A stretch of 64,000 bases of DNA from Ignavibacteriota bacterium (GCA_026390735.1 JAPLFJ010000026.1:62001-126000); one strand, 5' to 3'. Numbered from the stretch's first letter, positions 16,873 to 26,162 are shown. Notes: a model not told the origin generated them from the letters alone. Program-made: numbers and translations.

Positions 16873-19122
16873 TTATTGATTTATATTTACGTATTTTAAT
16901 CTTAAAGAGTTTATCATTACTGTTATTACATCACTGAATGCCATGAACATTGCTGCTAACACAGGGCTGATTGTAATCCCATAAGAAGCAAAGAGACCTG
17001 CTGCTACAGGTATTGTCAGTGCGTTATAAAAGAACGCCCAGAATATATTCTGCTTGATTATAGACACTGTCTTACCTGATATATTTATTGACCTTACCAG
17101 ACTCATTAAATCACCTTTAACGAGAATCACGTCTGCCGAATCTATTGCTATATCCTGACCTGTACCGACCGCAAGTCCTACATTTGCTCTCGCAAGCGAT
17201 GGTGCATCGTTTATTCCGTCACCAACCATTGCAACATTCTTACCCTCGCTTTGCAGTCTTGAAATAATTTTTTCCTTCTCGTCGGGCATTGTCCTGAAGG
17301 AATAGTTAGTTAATTCAAGCTCTTCTGCAACCTTTTTGGTCGTTTCTTCGCTATCACCTGAAATAAGGAACATATCCAGACCTTTTGACTTAAACCTTCC
17401 TAATATTTCCTTAGCATCATCCTTAATCCTGTCCTCAAATTCAATTTCGCCTGAAAGTTTACCGTCTATACTGATAAACAGATTTCTGCTTTCTTTATTC
17501 TCGATTAAGACTGTGTTCTCAACTTTAAACTTCTCCATCATTGCAGGGCTGCCAATCAGAACTGATTTACCTTCTATCTTTCCTGAAATTCCCATCCCGT
17601 CCTCATTGATGACATCAGTTACATTATTAAAAATGTCCATCTGCTTTTCAATGCAGTAATTAATTACTGACTTTGCAATCGGATGATTTGAAAACTTTTC
17701 AACAGAGAACACATATTTCATCAGTTCATCTTCGGAAATACCATTGAACGAGTTAATGGTCTTTAAATGCATTTCACCGGTTGTCACTGTTCCTGTCTTG
17801 TCAAAACATATCGTGTCTATCTTGTTCAACTTTTCTATAGCTTCAACATTGTTAAAGAGTATTCCGTTCTCTGCAGCTCTTCCAACTCCGATTACAACTG
17901 CCATAGGGGAGGCAAGTCCCAATGCGCATGGACACGCAACAACCAGAACTGAAACTGCAAAGAGCAATGATTCATCGAAAGGAGTACCTATAATAAAGTA
18001 CCAGACGAGAAATGTAACCACAGCTATAGAAACAACTACAGGTACGAATATTGATGATATTTTATCTGCCAGTCTTTGTATCTGCGGTTTGGAGTTCGAT
18101 GCCTCTTTAACGAGTGATATTATTTTCGATAATGTAGTATCTTTGCCAACTTTAAGGGCACTCATTTTCACAAAACCGTTCTTCATCAGAGTTCCGCTTA
18201 TTAATCTGTCATCTTTTTTCTTTTCTATCATTACGCTCTCACCCGTCATTGCACTTTCGTCAATTACACAGAATCCCTCAAGTATTATGCCGTCAACCGG
18301 TATTTTGTCGCCCGACCTGATAATTACTGTATCGTTTACTTTAACCTTTTTGAAAGGTACGAGCATATCTTCTCCGTTACGGATTACATTAACAAACTTT
18401 GCCTGAAGTTCTTTCAACTTCTTAATCGATGTCTGTGTCTTTGATTTTAAAACTGATTCAAGATAATTACCGATTAATATAAGCGTGATAATCATCGCAG
18501 AAGTCTCGAAATATACCTCATGCGAATTTCTGAGTGCATCCAGGTTCAGGTTGAAAATATGATTTATTGCAATTACGAAACTGTAAACATATGAAGAAAG
18601 GACTCCCATAGACACAAGAGTATTCATATCGCTCTTTAAAATCTTTGCCGAGTTGTATGCGCCTGATAGAAACTTTCTTCCGTTGTAGAAAACCACATAT
18701 GAAGTTAAAAGCAATAAAGATATTAAAGAGAAATTCGGGGTTATCTTAAGGTCGTACATACCATGATGACCGCTCATTGATATTAACATAATCAGCGCTG
18801 TTAACATTGCTGATACTATAAAGTTATATTTATCAGAAGCCAGTTTCTGTTTCTTTATTTTCTCAACAGCATCTTCGTCGTCTTCCTCTATAACGTCATA
18901 TCCGAGTTTTCTTATGTCAGATACAATATCTTTAATTAAAATTACGTTCGGATTGAATGAAACATTCGCAACTTCTGAAGTGAAATTAATGTCTACGTTG
19001 TGGATTCCGTTAAGTTTTTCGAGGTATGTTTTGATACTGTTTGCACAGTTCACGCATTCCATTCCGGTAACGTCAAGCTCAACAGCTTCAAAATTCTCCG
19101 GACTATTCTTTTTGTTAATCAA
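16873..19122 (-). CDS. copA: Cu(I)-exporting P1B-type ATPase
   Basis: A 749-aa heavy-metal P-type ATPase. In order: N-terminal HMA domain with GMECVNC (Cys23, Cys26), TGES at 293-296, the ion-binding CPC in membrane helix 6 (397-399), phosphorylation site Asp441 in FDKTGT, and a C-terminal pair of helices with FFYNALTIP and the MAFSD region near the end, in line with Cu(I) specificity (MxxxS type). It pumps copper out of the cytoplasm. It follows folP by 14 bp and precedes the HMA lipoprotein. The linker after the HMA domain is acidic (EEDDEDAVE). Confidence 0.95.
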   Translation of the reverse strand: MINKKNSPENFEAVELDVTGMECVNCANSIKTYLEKLNGIHNVDINFTSEVANVSFNPNVILIKDIVSDIRKLGYDVIEEDDEDAVEKIKKQKLASDKYNFIVSAMLTALIMLISMSGHHGMYDLKITPNFSLISLLLLTSYVVFYNGRKFLSGAYNSAKILKSDMNTLVSMGVLSSYVYSFVIAINHIFNLNLDALRNSHEVYFETSAMIITLILIGNYLESVLKSKTQTSIKKLKELQAKFVNVIRNGEDMLVPFKKVKVNDTVIIRSGDKIPVDGIILEGFCVIDESAMTGESVMIEKKKDDRLISGTLMKNGFVKMSALKVGKDTTLSKIISLVKEASNSKPQIQRLADKISSIFVPVVVSIAVVTFLVWYFIIGTPFDESLLFAVSVLVVACPCALGLASPMAVVIGVGRAAENGILFNNVEAIEKLNKIDTICFDKTGTVTTGEMHLKTINSFNGISEDELMKYVFSVEKFSNHPIAKSVINYCIEKQMDIFNNVTDVINEDGMGISGKIEGKSVLIGSPAMMEKFKVENTVLIENKESRNLFISIDGKLSGEIEFEDRIKDDAKEILGRFKSKGLDMFLISGDSEETTKKVAEELELTNYSFRTMPDEKEKIISRLQSEGKNVAMVGDGINDAPSLARANVGLAVGTGQDIAIDSADVILVKGDLMSLVRSINISGKTVSIIKQNIFWAFFYNALTIPVAAGLFASYGITISPVLAAMFMAFSDVITVMINSLRLKYVNINQ

Positions 19123-19136
19123 ATCTGTTATATCGT

Positions 19137-19970
19137 TTACTTTAAAGCGTCTGCTGTTAATGCAGCACGTTTATTCTCTAAAACATCGTGTACTCTTATA
19201 ATGTTCGCACCATTCAATATCCCTGCTGTGTTCGCGGCCATCGTTCCTTCAATCCTTTCGTCAGTACCGGATTCATAGATTTCATTAATAAACCTTTTCT
19301 TCGAAAGACCAAGTAATACAGGGTAACCAAGTGACTTAAACTTATAAAGATTCTTTATGATTTCTATGTTATGTTCAAATGTCTTGCCGAATCCGATGCC
19401 CGGGTCGACTATTATCTGTTCTATCCCTGCCTCTTTTGCTATCGAGACTGAATTCCCTAAATATTCCTTTATCTCTTCTATTACATTATCATAAACAGGA
19501 TTCTTCTGCATCTCTTTTGGTGTGCCTTTTATGTGCATAAGTATGCACGATGCATTATACTTCTTCGTAACCTCAGCAATCTTATCGTCAAACTGAAATC
19601 CGCTTATATCGTTTACAATAACTGCACCTACCTTCAATGCTTCTTCAGCAACTTCGTGTTTGTACGTATCTATTGAAATTGGAATGTTAATGTGTTTCTT
19701 TATCTCTGAAATTACAGGAATCACTCTCAGGATTTCTTTGTCTGCACTTACTTTCTGAGCACCTGGGCGGGTTGATTCGCCCCCGACGTCAATAAAGTCG
19801 GCGCCTTCTCTTTCCATACGCACTGCATCAACTACAATTCTCTGCATCTGAATATCTTTATCGAAGTATTTCCCTCCGTCAGAGAAAGAATCGGGTGTGA
19901 TGTTTAATACCCCCATCACAAAAGTGCGGGATGAAAGATCGTATTCTAAATTATTAAACTTATAAATCAT
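19137..19970 (-). CDS. folP: Dihydropteroate synthase
   Basis: Joins p-aminobenzoate to 6-hydroxymethyl-dihydropterin diphosphate in folate synthesis; target of sulfonamides. The 277-aa TIM barrel shows MGVLNITPDSFSDGG (19-33), GGESTRPGA, VNDISGF, LMHIKGTP and DPGIGFGKTFEHN, the family signatures in order. It is first in a minus-strand run with copA and the HMA lipoprotein. A pair of palindromic repeats lies just upstream. Confidence 0.96.
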   Translation of the reverse strand: MIYKFNNLEYDLSSRTFVMGVLNITPDSFSDGGKYFDKDIQMQRIVVDAVRMEREGADFIDVGGESTRPGAQKVSADKEILRVIPVISEIKKHINIPISIDTYKHEVAEEALKVGAVIVNDISGFQFDDKIAEVTKKYNASCILMHIKGTPKEMQKNPVYDNVIEEIKEYLGNSVSIAKEAGIEQIIVDPGIGFGKTFEHNIEIIKNLYKFKSLGYPVLLGLSKKRFINEIYESGTDERIEGTMAANTAGILNGANIIRVHDVLENKRAALTADALK

Positions 19971-19985
19971 TAATTTCTATAATCC

Positions 19986-20057
19986 TCAATATGTCATCCC
20001 TACGGGACTTAACTTATATTAATCCTTTTTGTTATTGTTATGTCGCTCCTACGGAGC
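19986..20057 (-). repeat. Two copies of the palindromic CCCGTAGGG repeat
   Basis: Between folP and metG are two hairpin repeats, best read on the minus strand: AGTCCCGTAGGGATGACAT (about 19990-20008) and AGCTCCGTAGGAGCGACAT (about 20041-20058). Both have the form stem-GTA-stem followed by GACATA. The second keeps pairing although two stem positions differ from the first. Four more copies lie at 46224-46407. Confidence 0.8.
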
Positions 20058-20101
20058 TTCTTTTATAATACTCTTCACTAAATTGTCTGTTTTTTATTCC
20101 A

Positions 20102-22087
20102 CTAACTTACGTCGGCTCCGTCTGCTATTTCACCGTCGACAGTTATCACTTTCAGTTTTCCGTCTATCTTTGCGGCAAGAAGCATTCCCTGTGATTCAAG
20201 TCCCATCAATTTTGCCGGTTTCAGGTTGTCAACTATTAAAACCGTTTTATTCAATATCTGTTCAGCTGAATAATGTTCGGCTATACCGGCTATAATTTGC
20301 TTTTCTTTGCTTCCGCATTTTACTTTCAGTTTCAGGAGTTTCTTGCTTTTTGGAACTGCTTCTGCATGAATCACTACTGCCGTTGCAAGTTTTACCTTCT
20401 TAAAATCATCAATCGTAATAAGATTTTCTTCTACTACAACCACTTCCTCTTCTTTAGGTGCAGCAAGTTCTATCTGCGGGAAAAGTATTTCGTTCTCGCC
20501 GAGTTCGGTATCTCCCTTTAAAACAAGATCGCCAATCTTATCCCAGCTAAAGTCAGAATTGTCTTTCCCGAGTACCTTCAGAATCTTTTCCGACGTAAAC
20601 GGAATCACAGGAGCAATTGCAATCGCGAGCGAATGTGCAATCTCAAGGCAGTCGTTTATAATTTCTCCGCACTTTGCCTCGTCAGTTTTTATTACTTTCC
20701 ACGGCTCACTGTCATTAAAGTATTTATTCGCCGCACGGGCTATGTTCATAGTTTCATTTAAAGCATCGCGGAATTTATAATTGTTGTAACAGTCTTCTAT
20801 AACTTTCTTCTGTGATTTTATGTAAGCAAATATTTCAGGCACTTCACCCGAAACCCTTGCAGGTATTTTGTTGTCAAACTTATTCTTTGCAAACACTACG
20901 GTACGGTTTATGAAGTTACCGAGTATTGCTGCAAGTTCATTGTTATTCTTTGACTGTAAATCTTCCCACGAGAAATCAGAATCTTTATTCTCGGGCATAT
21001 TCGATGCTACCGAATACCTTACAACATCAGGATTGAACGATTCCACAACATCCTTCACGAGTATTCCGTGACCTTTGCTCTTAGAAAGTTTCGCACCATC
21101 GAGATTTAAGAATTCGTTTGCAGGAACGTTCTCCGCAAGTACAAACCCGCCGTGTGCCATAAGCATTGCAGGGAATACAATCGCGTGAAAAATAATATTA
21201 TCTTTGCCAATAAAATGTACCATCCTTGTGTCTTCTTCGCACCAGTAATCTTTCCATTTCTCAGGCGTTCCTCTTTCTATAAATAATTCCTTCGTTGCAG
21301 AGATGTAACCAATCGGTGCTTCAAACCAAACATAAATCACTTTGCCTTCAGTATTCTTCACGGGCACTTTCACGCCCCAATCAAGGTCACGCGTAATGGC
21401 ACGGTCTTTTAAACCTGTCTTAAACCAGCCCTCGCAGTAATTCTTAACGTTCGGTTTCCAGTTAGTCTTTCCTTTAATCCACTCTTCCAGTTTTGGCTGA
21501 AACGCTTCCAGAGGAAAGAAGAAATTTATAGATTCTTTTACAACGGGAGTGTCACCCGAGATTTTAGACTTTGGATCCTTCAGTTCAAGAGGAGTAAGGT
21601 TAGACCCACACTTTTCGCACTGGTCGCCGCGTGCTTCTTCATATCCGCAGATAGGGCAGGTACCTTCCACAAACCTGTCAGCGAGGAATCTTTTATCTTT
21701 TTCTGAATAGAGCTGTTTCTCTGTTTTTTGAACAAGAAGGTTTTTATCAAAAAGGTTGAGGAAAAAATCCTGAGAAGTCTTGTGATGAATCTCGTTTGAA
21801 GTCCGTGAATAAATATCAAAAGAAATTCCAAGTTTAGCAAAAGCATCTTTATTCGCAAAGTGAAACCTGTCAATGATTTCTCTGGGAGTAACATTCTCTT
21901 TCATAGCGGAAATTTCTATAGCCGTGCCATGTTCATCCGAGCCGCAGACAAAAATAATCTCTTCGCTGCAAAGTCTTTTAAACCTTACAAAAATATCTGC
22001 CGGTAAATACGCACCTGCAATATGCCCGAGATGAATATATCCGTTGGCATAAGGTAATGCCGCTGTAACAAGTAATCTATTTTTCAT
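20102..22087 (-). CDS. metG: Methionyl-tRNA synthetase
   Basis: A 661-aa class I synthetase charging tRNA-Met. HIGH-type motif HLGH at 19-22, a zinc knuckle CPICGYEEARGDQCEKCG after about residue 143, and KLSKS at 333-337 (KMSKS motif). The C-terminus is a tRNA-binding/EMAP-like OB domain (DFKKVKLATAVVIHAEAVP onward), the dimerising form. I take the ATG at 22087; a TTG two codons upstream exists. It heads its own transcript, with a long AT-rich gap upstream. Confidence 0.97.
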   Translation of the reverse strand: MKNRLLVTAALPYANGYIHLGHIAGAYLPADIFVRFKRLCSEEIIFVCGSDEHGTAIEISAMKENVTPREIIDRFHFANKDAFAKLGISFDIYSRTSNEIHHKTSQDFFLNLFDKNLLVQKTEKQLYSEKDKRFLADRFVEGTCPICGYEEARGDQCEKCGSNLTPLELKDPKSKISGDTPVVKESINFFFPLEAFQPKLEEWIKGKTNWKPNVKNYCEGWFKTGLKDRAITRDLDWGVKVPVKNTEGKVIYVWFEAPIGYISATKELFIERGTPEKWKDYWCEEDTRMVHFIGKDNIIFHAIVFPAMLMAHGGFVLAENVPANEFLNLDGAKLSKSKGHGILVKDVVESFNPDVVRYSVASNMPENKDSDFSWEDLQSKNNNELAAILGNFINRTVVFAKNKFDNKIPARVSGEVPEIFAYIKSQKKVIEDCYNNYKFRDALNETMNIARAANKYFNDSEPWKVIKTDEAKCGEIINDCLEIAHSLAIAIAPVIPFTSEKILKVLGKDNSDFSWDKIGDLVLKGDTELGENEILFPQIELAAPKEEEVVVVEENLITIDDFKKVKLATAVVIHAEAVPKSKKLLKLKVKCGSKEKQIIAGIAEHYSAEQILNKTVLIVDNLKPAKLMGLESQGMLLAAKIDGKLKVITVDGEIADGADVS

Positions 22088-22875
22088 TGGCAAATATACT
22101 CAATACAGGCTTTTGAATAAATGGAAAACAATGACTTATATTTAGTCTGAATATTTACAGATTCAGGATTAGATAAAAGAATAATACTTACATTTGAATT
22201 CTTAAAATATAGGGGTACATTTGTAAAAAGAAGCAGTATAAGATTATAAATCCTCTGAAACAGACCGGAAATCTGCACTTCAAAAAAAACAAAGAAAATA
22301 GCGTATTGGTGTCGTATTGCTTCAGACAGAATCTATTTAGCCTGTATATACTTGCCAGTAAAGGGAGTATAAAAATGATACATTTGCGAGAATTAATAAT
22401 AGTGTTGTGACTATTCTATAGCATCTCTCATTGTGATGGAGTAGTTGGAATTTTGCAATATTCCGAAAATTAAAAAACATACAACCTCTGATGGAATAAA
22501 GTAACAATCTTGAAATCATGTTTGGCTTCATAATTAATATATTGTTTTTTCATGTAAAACATATTAATTTTATTTGGGTCAAGTAAGATTAAAAACGTTA
22601 GGGTTTATGTAAGTTCTTTAACATTGACGGGATTTCTTGAAACAAAAAGTATTGATTTGCTTATATAGTCAGTTTAAGACAAAAATATATATTTAAGTTT
22701 TTGATATTGGCCCAATAGCACACACGATTTTTAATTTCTAATACATATATCCATTGTCTGGTATTTTTATATTTCCATTTACCTAAGATATTCCCGGGGA
22801 GAAAATATTAAATAAAATTATTATAATTTGTTAAATACAAAAGTATAAGCAAGAAATTTAAAACAAAAACATAAT
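22088..22875. other. Long gene-free AT-rich gap between divergent genes
   Basis: About 790 bp between metG (minus) and the SUMF1-like gene (plus). It must hold both promoters. I found no convincing ORF, tRNA, terminator hairpin or repeat. I looked specifically for a copy of the SUMF1 gene's 3' end (a template repeat) and for reverse transcriptase sequence and saw neither. Confidence 0.6.
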
Positions 22876-24390
22876 ATGAAACAAAAAAATCTATCACGTT
22901 TGATTCAATTTCAGACAGTTCTTATGCTCTGTCTGTTTATGTTTGCAAGTTACAATGGCTTAGCAAACAACGTTACAGTTTCCAACTTTAGTCTGACAGG
23001 ACAAAATGCAGCAAATCATTACGCAATGGTGAAATTCGACATCACCTGGGAAAACTCATGGCGGACTTCGTCCGATCCGAATAACTGGGATGCCGCCTGG
23101 GTGTTTGTGAAGTACCGTGTAGGCACAAGCGGGTGGCAGCATACGTGGCTGAATAATACGGGACACGTCAACCCAACCGGAAGTACAATATCAACCGGCT
23201 TGCTTGACCCGGCTTTACCATTTAACCAAACCACTAATCCCGGTTTGGGTGCATTTATATACCGCGATTCTAATGGCACAGGCACATTTTCGAAAACAGG
23301 CGTACAGCTCCGATGGAACTACGGCGCCAATGGTGTAGCTGATAATGCAATCGTAGATATTCGCGTATATGCCATAGAGCAGGTATATGTGCCGCAGGGG
23401 AGCTTTTCTGTAGGAAGCGGCGGAACGGAATACGACGCTTTTTACAAATACCCCACAACAGCTAATCCTTATCAGATTACAAGTGAAGGCGCAATCACAG
23501 TAGGAACTGCAACCAATAACCTTTATTACCCTGTTGTTTATTATGGCGGCGACCAACTCGGTCCCATCCCTGCCGCATTCCCAAAAGGATTCAACGCTTT
23601 CTACTCTATGAAGTATGAAATAAGCCAGCAGGAATATGTTGACTTTTTGAATACTCTTACACAAACGCAGGCTTCCAATCGTTATTCTACTTCAAGCACA
23701 GGTTATAGGTATGGCATTACAGCATCAAGTGGAGTTTACAGCACCACCAACCCTTTTGTCGCCTGCAACTGGATAAATTGGCCTGATTTAGTTGCATATC
23801 TTGATTGGAGCGGTTTGCGTCCGATGACAGAATTGGAATTTGAAAAATCCTGCCGAGGCATAATACCCTCAGTGTCCAACGAATATTCCTGGGGCACCAC
23901 AGGAATTGGCGGTATTACATACACACTGAGCAATAGTGGATTGACAAACGAGAACATAGCTACAAATTACAGCACAAGTCTTGGCAATGCGGCAACTGGG
24001 TCAACTATCCCTTATGGTGGCAGTATTAATGGACCGGTCAGAGTAGGAATCTTTGCGGGTAATGGATTAAATACAGGCAGGGTATCAGCGGGCGCAACGT
24101 ATTACGGCATAATGGAGATGAGCGGCAATCTGTGGGAACGCCCTGTAACAGTGGGCAACCCAACAGGCAGAGGATTTACAGGCACACACGGCAACGGAGT
24201 ATTAAATACCGCTGGCGATGCTGATGCATTAACATGGCCCGGTATAAATTCCGAAGGCGCAGGTTTCCGTGGCGGCTATTGGTCCGGTAGTGACACTAAC
24301 TTGAGAGTTTCTGACCGTCCCAATGCGGCGAGTACATACATTGTTCGGCACTACTTTTATGGTGGTCGTGGAGTTCGTACGGCGCCTTAG
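22876..24390 (+). CDS. Secreted SUMF1/formylglycine-generating-enzyme-fold protein
   Basis: The 504-aa protein has a signal peptide (residues 1-31), an N-terminal beta domain (about 32-170) and a SUMF1/CLec-fold domain from VYVPQGSFSVGSGGTEYDAFYK (about 172) to the end, with FYSMKYEISQQEYVDFLN, WIDLSGLRPMTELEFEK-type text (WSGLRPMTELEFEKSCRG) and MEMSGNLWERPV. The C-terminus has no Cys, so the copper/cysteine site of true formylglycine enzymes is missing; a binding role is more likely. The tail reads GFRGGYW...LRVSDR...GGRGVRTAP. The GC content is visibly higher than its neighbours. There is no sorting domain; one is encoded as a separate small gene downstream. Confidence 0.85.
   Translation: MKQKNLSRLIQFQTVLMLCLFMFASYNGLANNVTVSNFSLTGQNAANHYAMVKFDITWENSWRTSSDPNNWDAAWVFVKYRVGTSGWQHTWLNNTGHVNPTGSTISTGLLDPALPFNQTTNPGLGAFIYRDSNGTGTFSKTGVQLRWNYGANGVADNAIVDIRVYAIEQVYVPQGSFSVGSGGTEYDAFYKYPTTANPYQITSEGAITVGTATNNLYYPVVYYGGDQLGPIPAAFPKGFNAFYSMKYEISQQEYVDFLNTLTQTQASNRYSTSSTGYRYGITASSGVYSTTNPFVACNWINWPDLVAYLDWSGLRPMTELEFEKSCRGIIPSVSNEYSWGTTGIGGITYTLSNSGLTNENIATNYSTSLGNAATGSTIPYGGSINGPVRVGIFAGNGLNTGRVSAGATYYGIMEMSGNLWERPVTVGNPTGRGFTGTHGNGVLNTAGDADALTWPGINSEGAGFRGGYWSGSDTNLRVSDRPNAASTYIVRHYFYGGRGVRTAP
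24262..24387 (+). other. Candidate variable region at the 3' end of the SUMF1-fold gene
   Basis: The last 42 codons have the layout of DGR target variable regions: fixed residues GFRGG, W, LRVS, R, A and GGRGVR separated by positions of unrelated residues (SGSDTN, PN, STYIV, HYFY). Most of these interspersed codons end in C or T (TCC, GGT, AGT, GAC, ACT, AAC, TAC, ATT, GTT, CAC, TTT, TAT), as expected if templated from AAC/AAT codons. No template repeat or reverse transcriptase was seen in the window, so this is a suggestion only; ordinary SUMF1 conservation could look similar. Confidence 0.35.
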
Positions 24391-24552
24391 CAAATGGTTA
24401 TAAACATTCAGAATCAGGGACGGCAGCCAAATAAAGATATTTTTCTGATATGCAGACAGCAAGTTTTAAAAGTAAAGAATAAATAGTAAAAAGCATATAA
24501 AGTATCAATTAATAGAATAACGATTTTATTAAATTTAAACATAATAAAAAAA

Positions 24553-24972
24553 ATGAAGAAGATAACAATAATATTAATAGCACTCATACTTGCACTGCCA
24601 GTTTTGCTTCAAGCACAATATTCGGGAGGCAACGGCAGGGGTGATGTAATGCTTGAACTTCTATCAAGTCCACTAACCAATACAGGCAACAACAACATTA
24701 CAACTTCAGAATCATATTCATTGTCACAGAACTATCCGAATCCGTTTAATCCGACAACAAACATAAAATTTGATGTCGCAAAGTTTAGTAATGTAAAGAT
24801 AATTGTTTTTGATATTATGGGACGTGAAGTTCAAACGCTCGTAAACGAATCGGTGAAACCAGGAACGTATGAAACATCATTCGACGGTTCATCATTAGCA
24901 AGCGGAGTTTACTTTTATAAATTGATAACTAGCGGCTTCACTGAAACAAAGAGAATGCTGATGATAAAGTAA
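24553..24972 (+). CDS. Small secreted protein consisting mainly of a T9SS sorting domain
   Basis: A 139-aa protein: signal peptide (1-21, ending LLQAQ), about 30 residues of linker (SGGNGRGDVMLELLSSP...), then a complete type A T9SS C-terminal domain with LSQNYPNPFNPTTNI, a central VFDIMGREVQTLV and the final SGVYFYKLI...KRMLMIK. There is no cargo domain. The preceding SUMF1-fold protein is secreted but lacks a sorting domain. This gene could be the remnant of a split fusion or an anchor partner (inference). Confidence 0.85.
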   Translation: MKKITIILIALILALPVLLQAQYSGGNGRGDVMLELLSSPLTNTGNNNITTSESYSLSQNYPNPFNPTTNIKFDVAKFSNVKIIVFDIMGREVQTLVNESVKPGTYETSFDGSSLASGVYFYKLITSGFTETKRMLMIK

Positions 24973-25057
24973 GGTTAATCATTTTATCATAAATTCGTCT
25001 TCTTTATGGCGGAATGATGATAAATTAATTAAGCTAAATATAAGAGGTTACAAATCA

Positions 25058-25091
25058 GAAAACCTTCCCGGTTAATCACGGGAAGGTTTTC
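25058..25091. terminator. Bidirectional hairpin terminator
   Basis: A perfect 13-bp stem GAAAACCTTCCCG (25058-25070) with its complement at 25079-25091 and an 8-base loop. T-rich tails flank it on the plus side (CTTTTA). It lies between the convergent sorting-domain gene and the cupin gene and can serve both. Confidence 0.88.
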
Positions 25092-25093
25092 TT

Positions 25094-25594
25094 TTACTTA
25101 GTAAGTATTGTTATTAAATCTGCGTGTTGAGGAAACTTTTCGCTCAGTTCTTCTTTCTTACATAGCTCGAAATCGGAATATTCGAAGCCGGGGGATACTG
25201 TGCAACCGACGAGTGCAAAGGAAGATTTGTCACGTACTTCTGCGGCAAAATAGTGACCAGTCTTAATGCAAAACTGGAAGCATTCGCCTGATTCAAAGTC
25301 TTTTCCGAGCGATATTGAATTAAGTGAGCCATCCGGACTTATAATGTGAACATCAAGTGTTGTTCCTTTGTAGAAGTGCCAGATTTCATCCGATTTTAAT
25401 ACGTGGAATGCTGAATAATCGTTTTCTGACAGCAGAAAATATATCGATGTGTATAGGGAGTGTTTCCCTGAAAATCTTTCGTGCAAATCTTTTTCGATTG
25501 TCTCGTCTGAACGGTAAACTTCTGAGAAGTATCCTCCTTCAGGATGTTTTGTAAGGTTAAGTGCATCTATAATTTTTTCTGCTTCTTTGTTCAT
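25094..25594 (-). CDS. Cupin superfamily protein, DUF985 type
   Basis: A 166-aa single-domain cupin. The N-terminal HPEGGYFSEVYRS and later FHVLKSDEIWHFYKGTTLDVHII and GCTVSPGFEYSDFEL are hallmarks of the DUF985 family (often annotated as cupin 5). These are beta-barrel proteins with uncertain, possibly sugar-related, function; metal ligands would be the His/Glu of the first cupin motif. It stands alone, with a terminator directly after its stop. Confidence 0.9.
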   Translation of the reverse strand: MNKEAEKIIDALNLTKHPEGGYFSEVYRSDETIEKDLHERFSGKHSLYTSIYFLLSENDYSAFHVLKSDEIWHFYKGTTLDVHIISPDGSLNSISLGKDFESGECFQFCIKTGHYFAAEVRDKSSFALVGCTVSPGFEYSDFELCKKEELSEKFPQHADLITILTK

Positions 25595-25624
25595 TCTGAA
25601 ATTTGATTATCTAATACTTTATTG

Positions 25625-25730
25625 TCTATGGATTCCCTGTATTATGGATCCCCGTATTCTGGATTCCCGATAAGATCATTCGGGAATGACAAAGAACAGA
25701 GAACGACAAAGAACAGAGAATGACAAAGAG
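25625..25730. repeat. Degenerate dispersed repeat with hairpin and 17-bp tandem units
   Basis: The gap between the cupin and DCC genes holds three near copies of TGGATTCCC/TGGATCCCC (about 25628, 25644 and 25660), a hairpin with 8-bp arms ATTCCCGA and TCGGGAAT (25663-25687), and 2.7 tandem copies of AAYGACAAAGAACAGAG (25685-25701, 25702-25718, 25719-25730). The GGATTCCCG...CGGGAATGACA layout resembles the short palindromic repeats scattered in many bacterial genomes. Confidence 0.75.
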
Positions 25731-25754
25731 TACAAGTTACTCACTTTTAATAAA

Positions 25755-26162
25755 TTATTCTATGAACTTAGCACGTTCTTCTGCAGATGGAATTCTGCAT
25801 ACTTCTTTCTTCCCGAACCATCTGTAACGGTTGCGTGCAATTATGTCATAAAATAAATTCCTGATAAATGGCGGAATGACAATAAATGCAAAGGAAAGAC
25901 TATAAGGGAATGATAAATCTTTTGCAATTCTTAATGCTGCGGAGGAACGTGTGAAATATTTTCCGTTTGATACAAGTATGAGCGTGGAAAACGAATCAGC
26001 CGGCAGATTAAAATCTTTTAAACACTCTTGCCCGAAGTCCGACTGTAAAGATGCAAACCTGAATACATCGCGTTTATCTTTATCGATAATAAAATTTACT
26101 GATGAATTGCAGAAATTACAAACACCGTCGAATAAGATTACTTCGTTTTCCGTTACTGTCAT
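25755..26162 (-). CDS. DCC-family (YuxK-like) thiol-disulfide oxidoreductase
   Basis: A 135-aa DUF393/DCC protein. The defining motif DGVCNFC (about 12-18) is near the N-terminus; LQSDFGQECLKDF, SAALRIAKDL and the end RNRYRWFGKKEVC follow the family pattern. It has a thioredoxin-like fold; the physiological substrate is not known. I use the ATG at 26162; a TTG two codons upstream is possible. Single gene. Confidence 0.9.
   Translation of the reverse strand: MTVTENEVILFDGVCNFCNSSVNFIIDKDKRDVFRFASLQSDFGQECLKDFNLPADSFSTLILVSNGKYFTRSSAALRIAKDLSFPYSLSFAFIVIPPFIRNLFYDIIARNRYRWFGKKEVCRIPSAEERAKFIE

Noticed and set aside
24262-24387. Complete diversity-generating retroelement in the window
   Set aside because: No reverse transcriptase, accessory gene or template repeat was found, so only a candidate target is reported.
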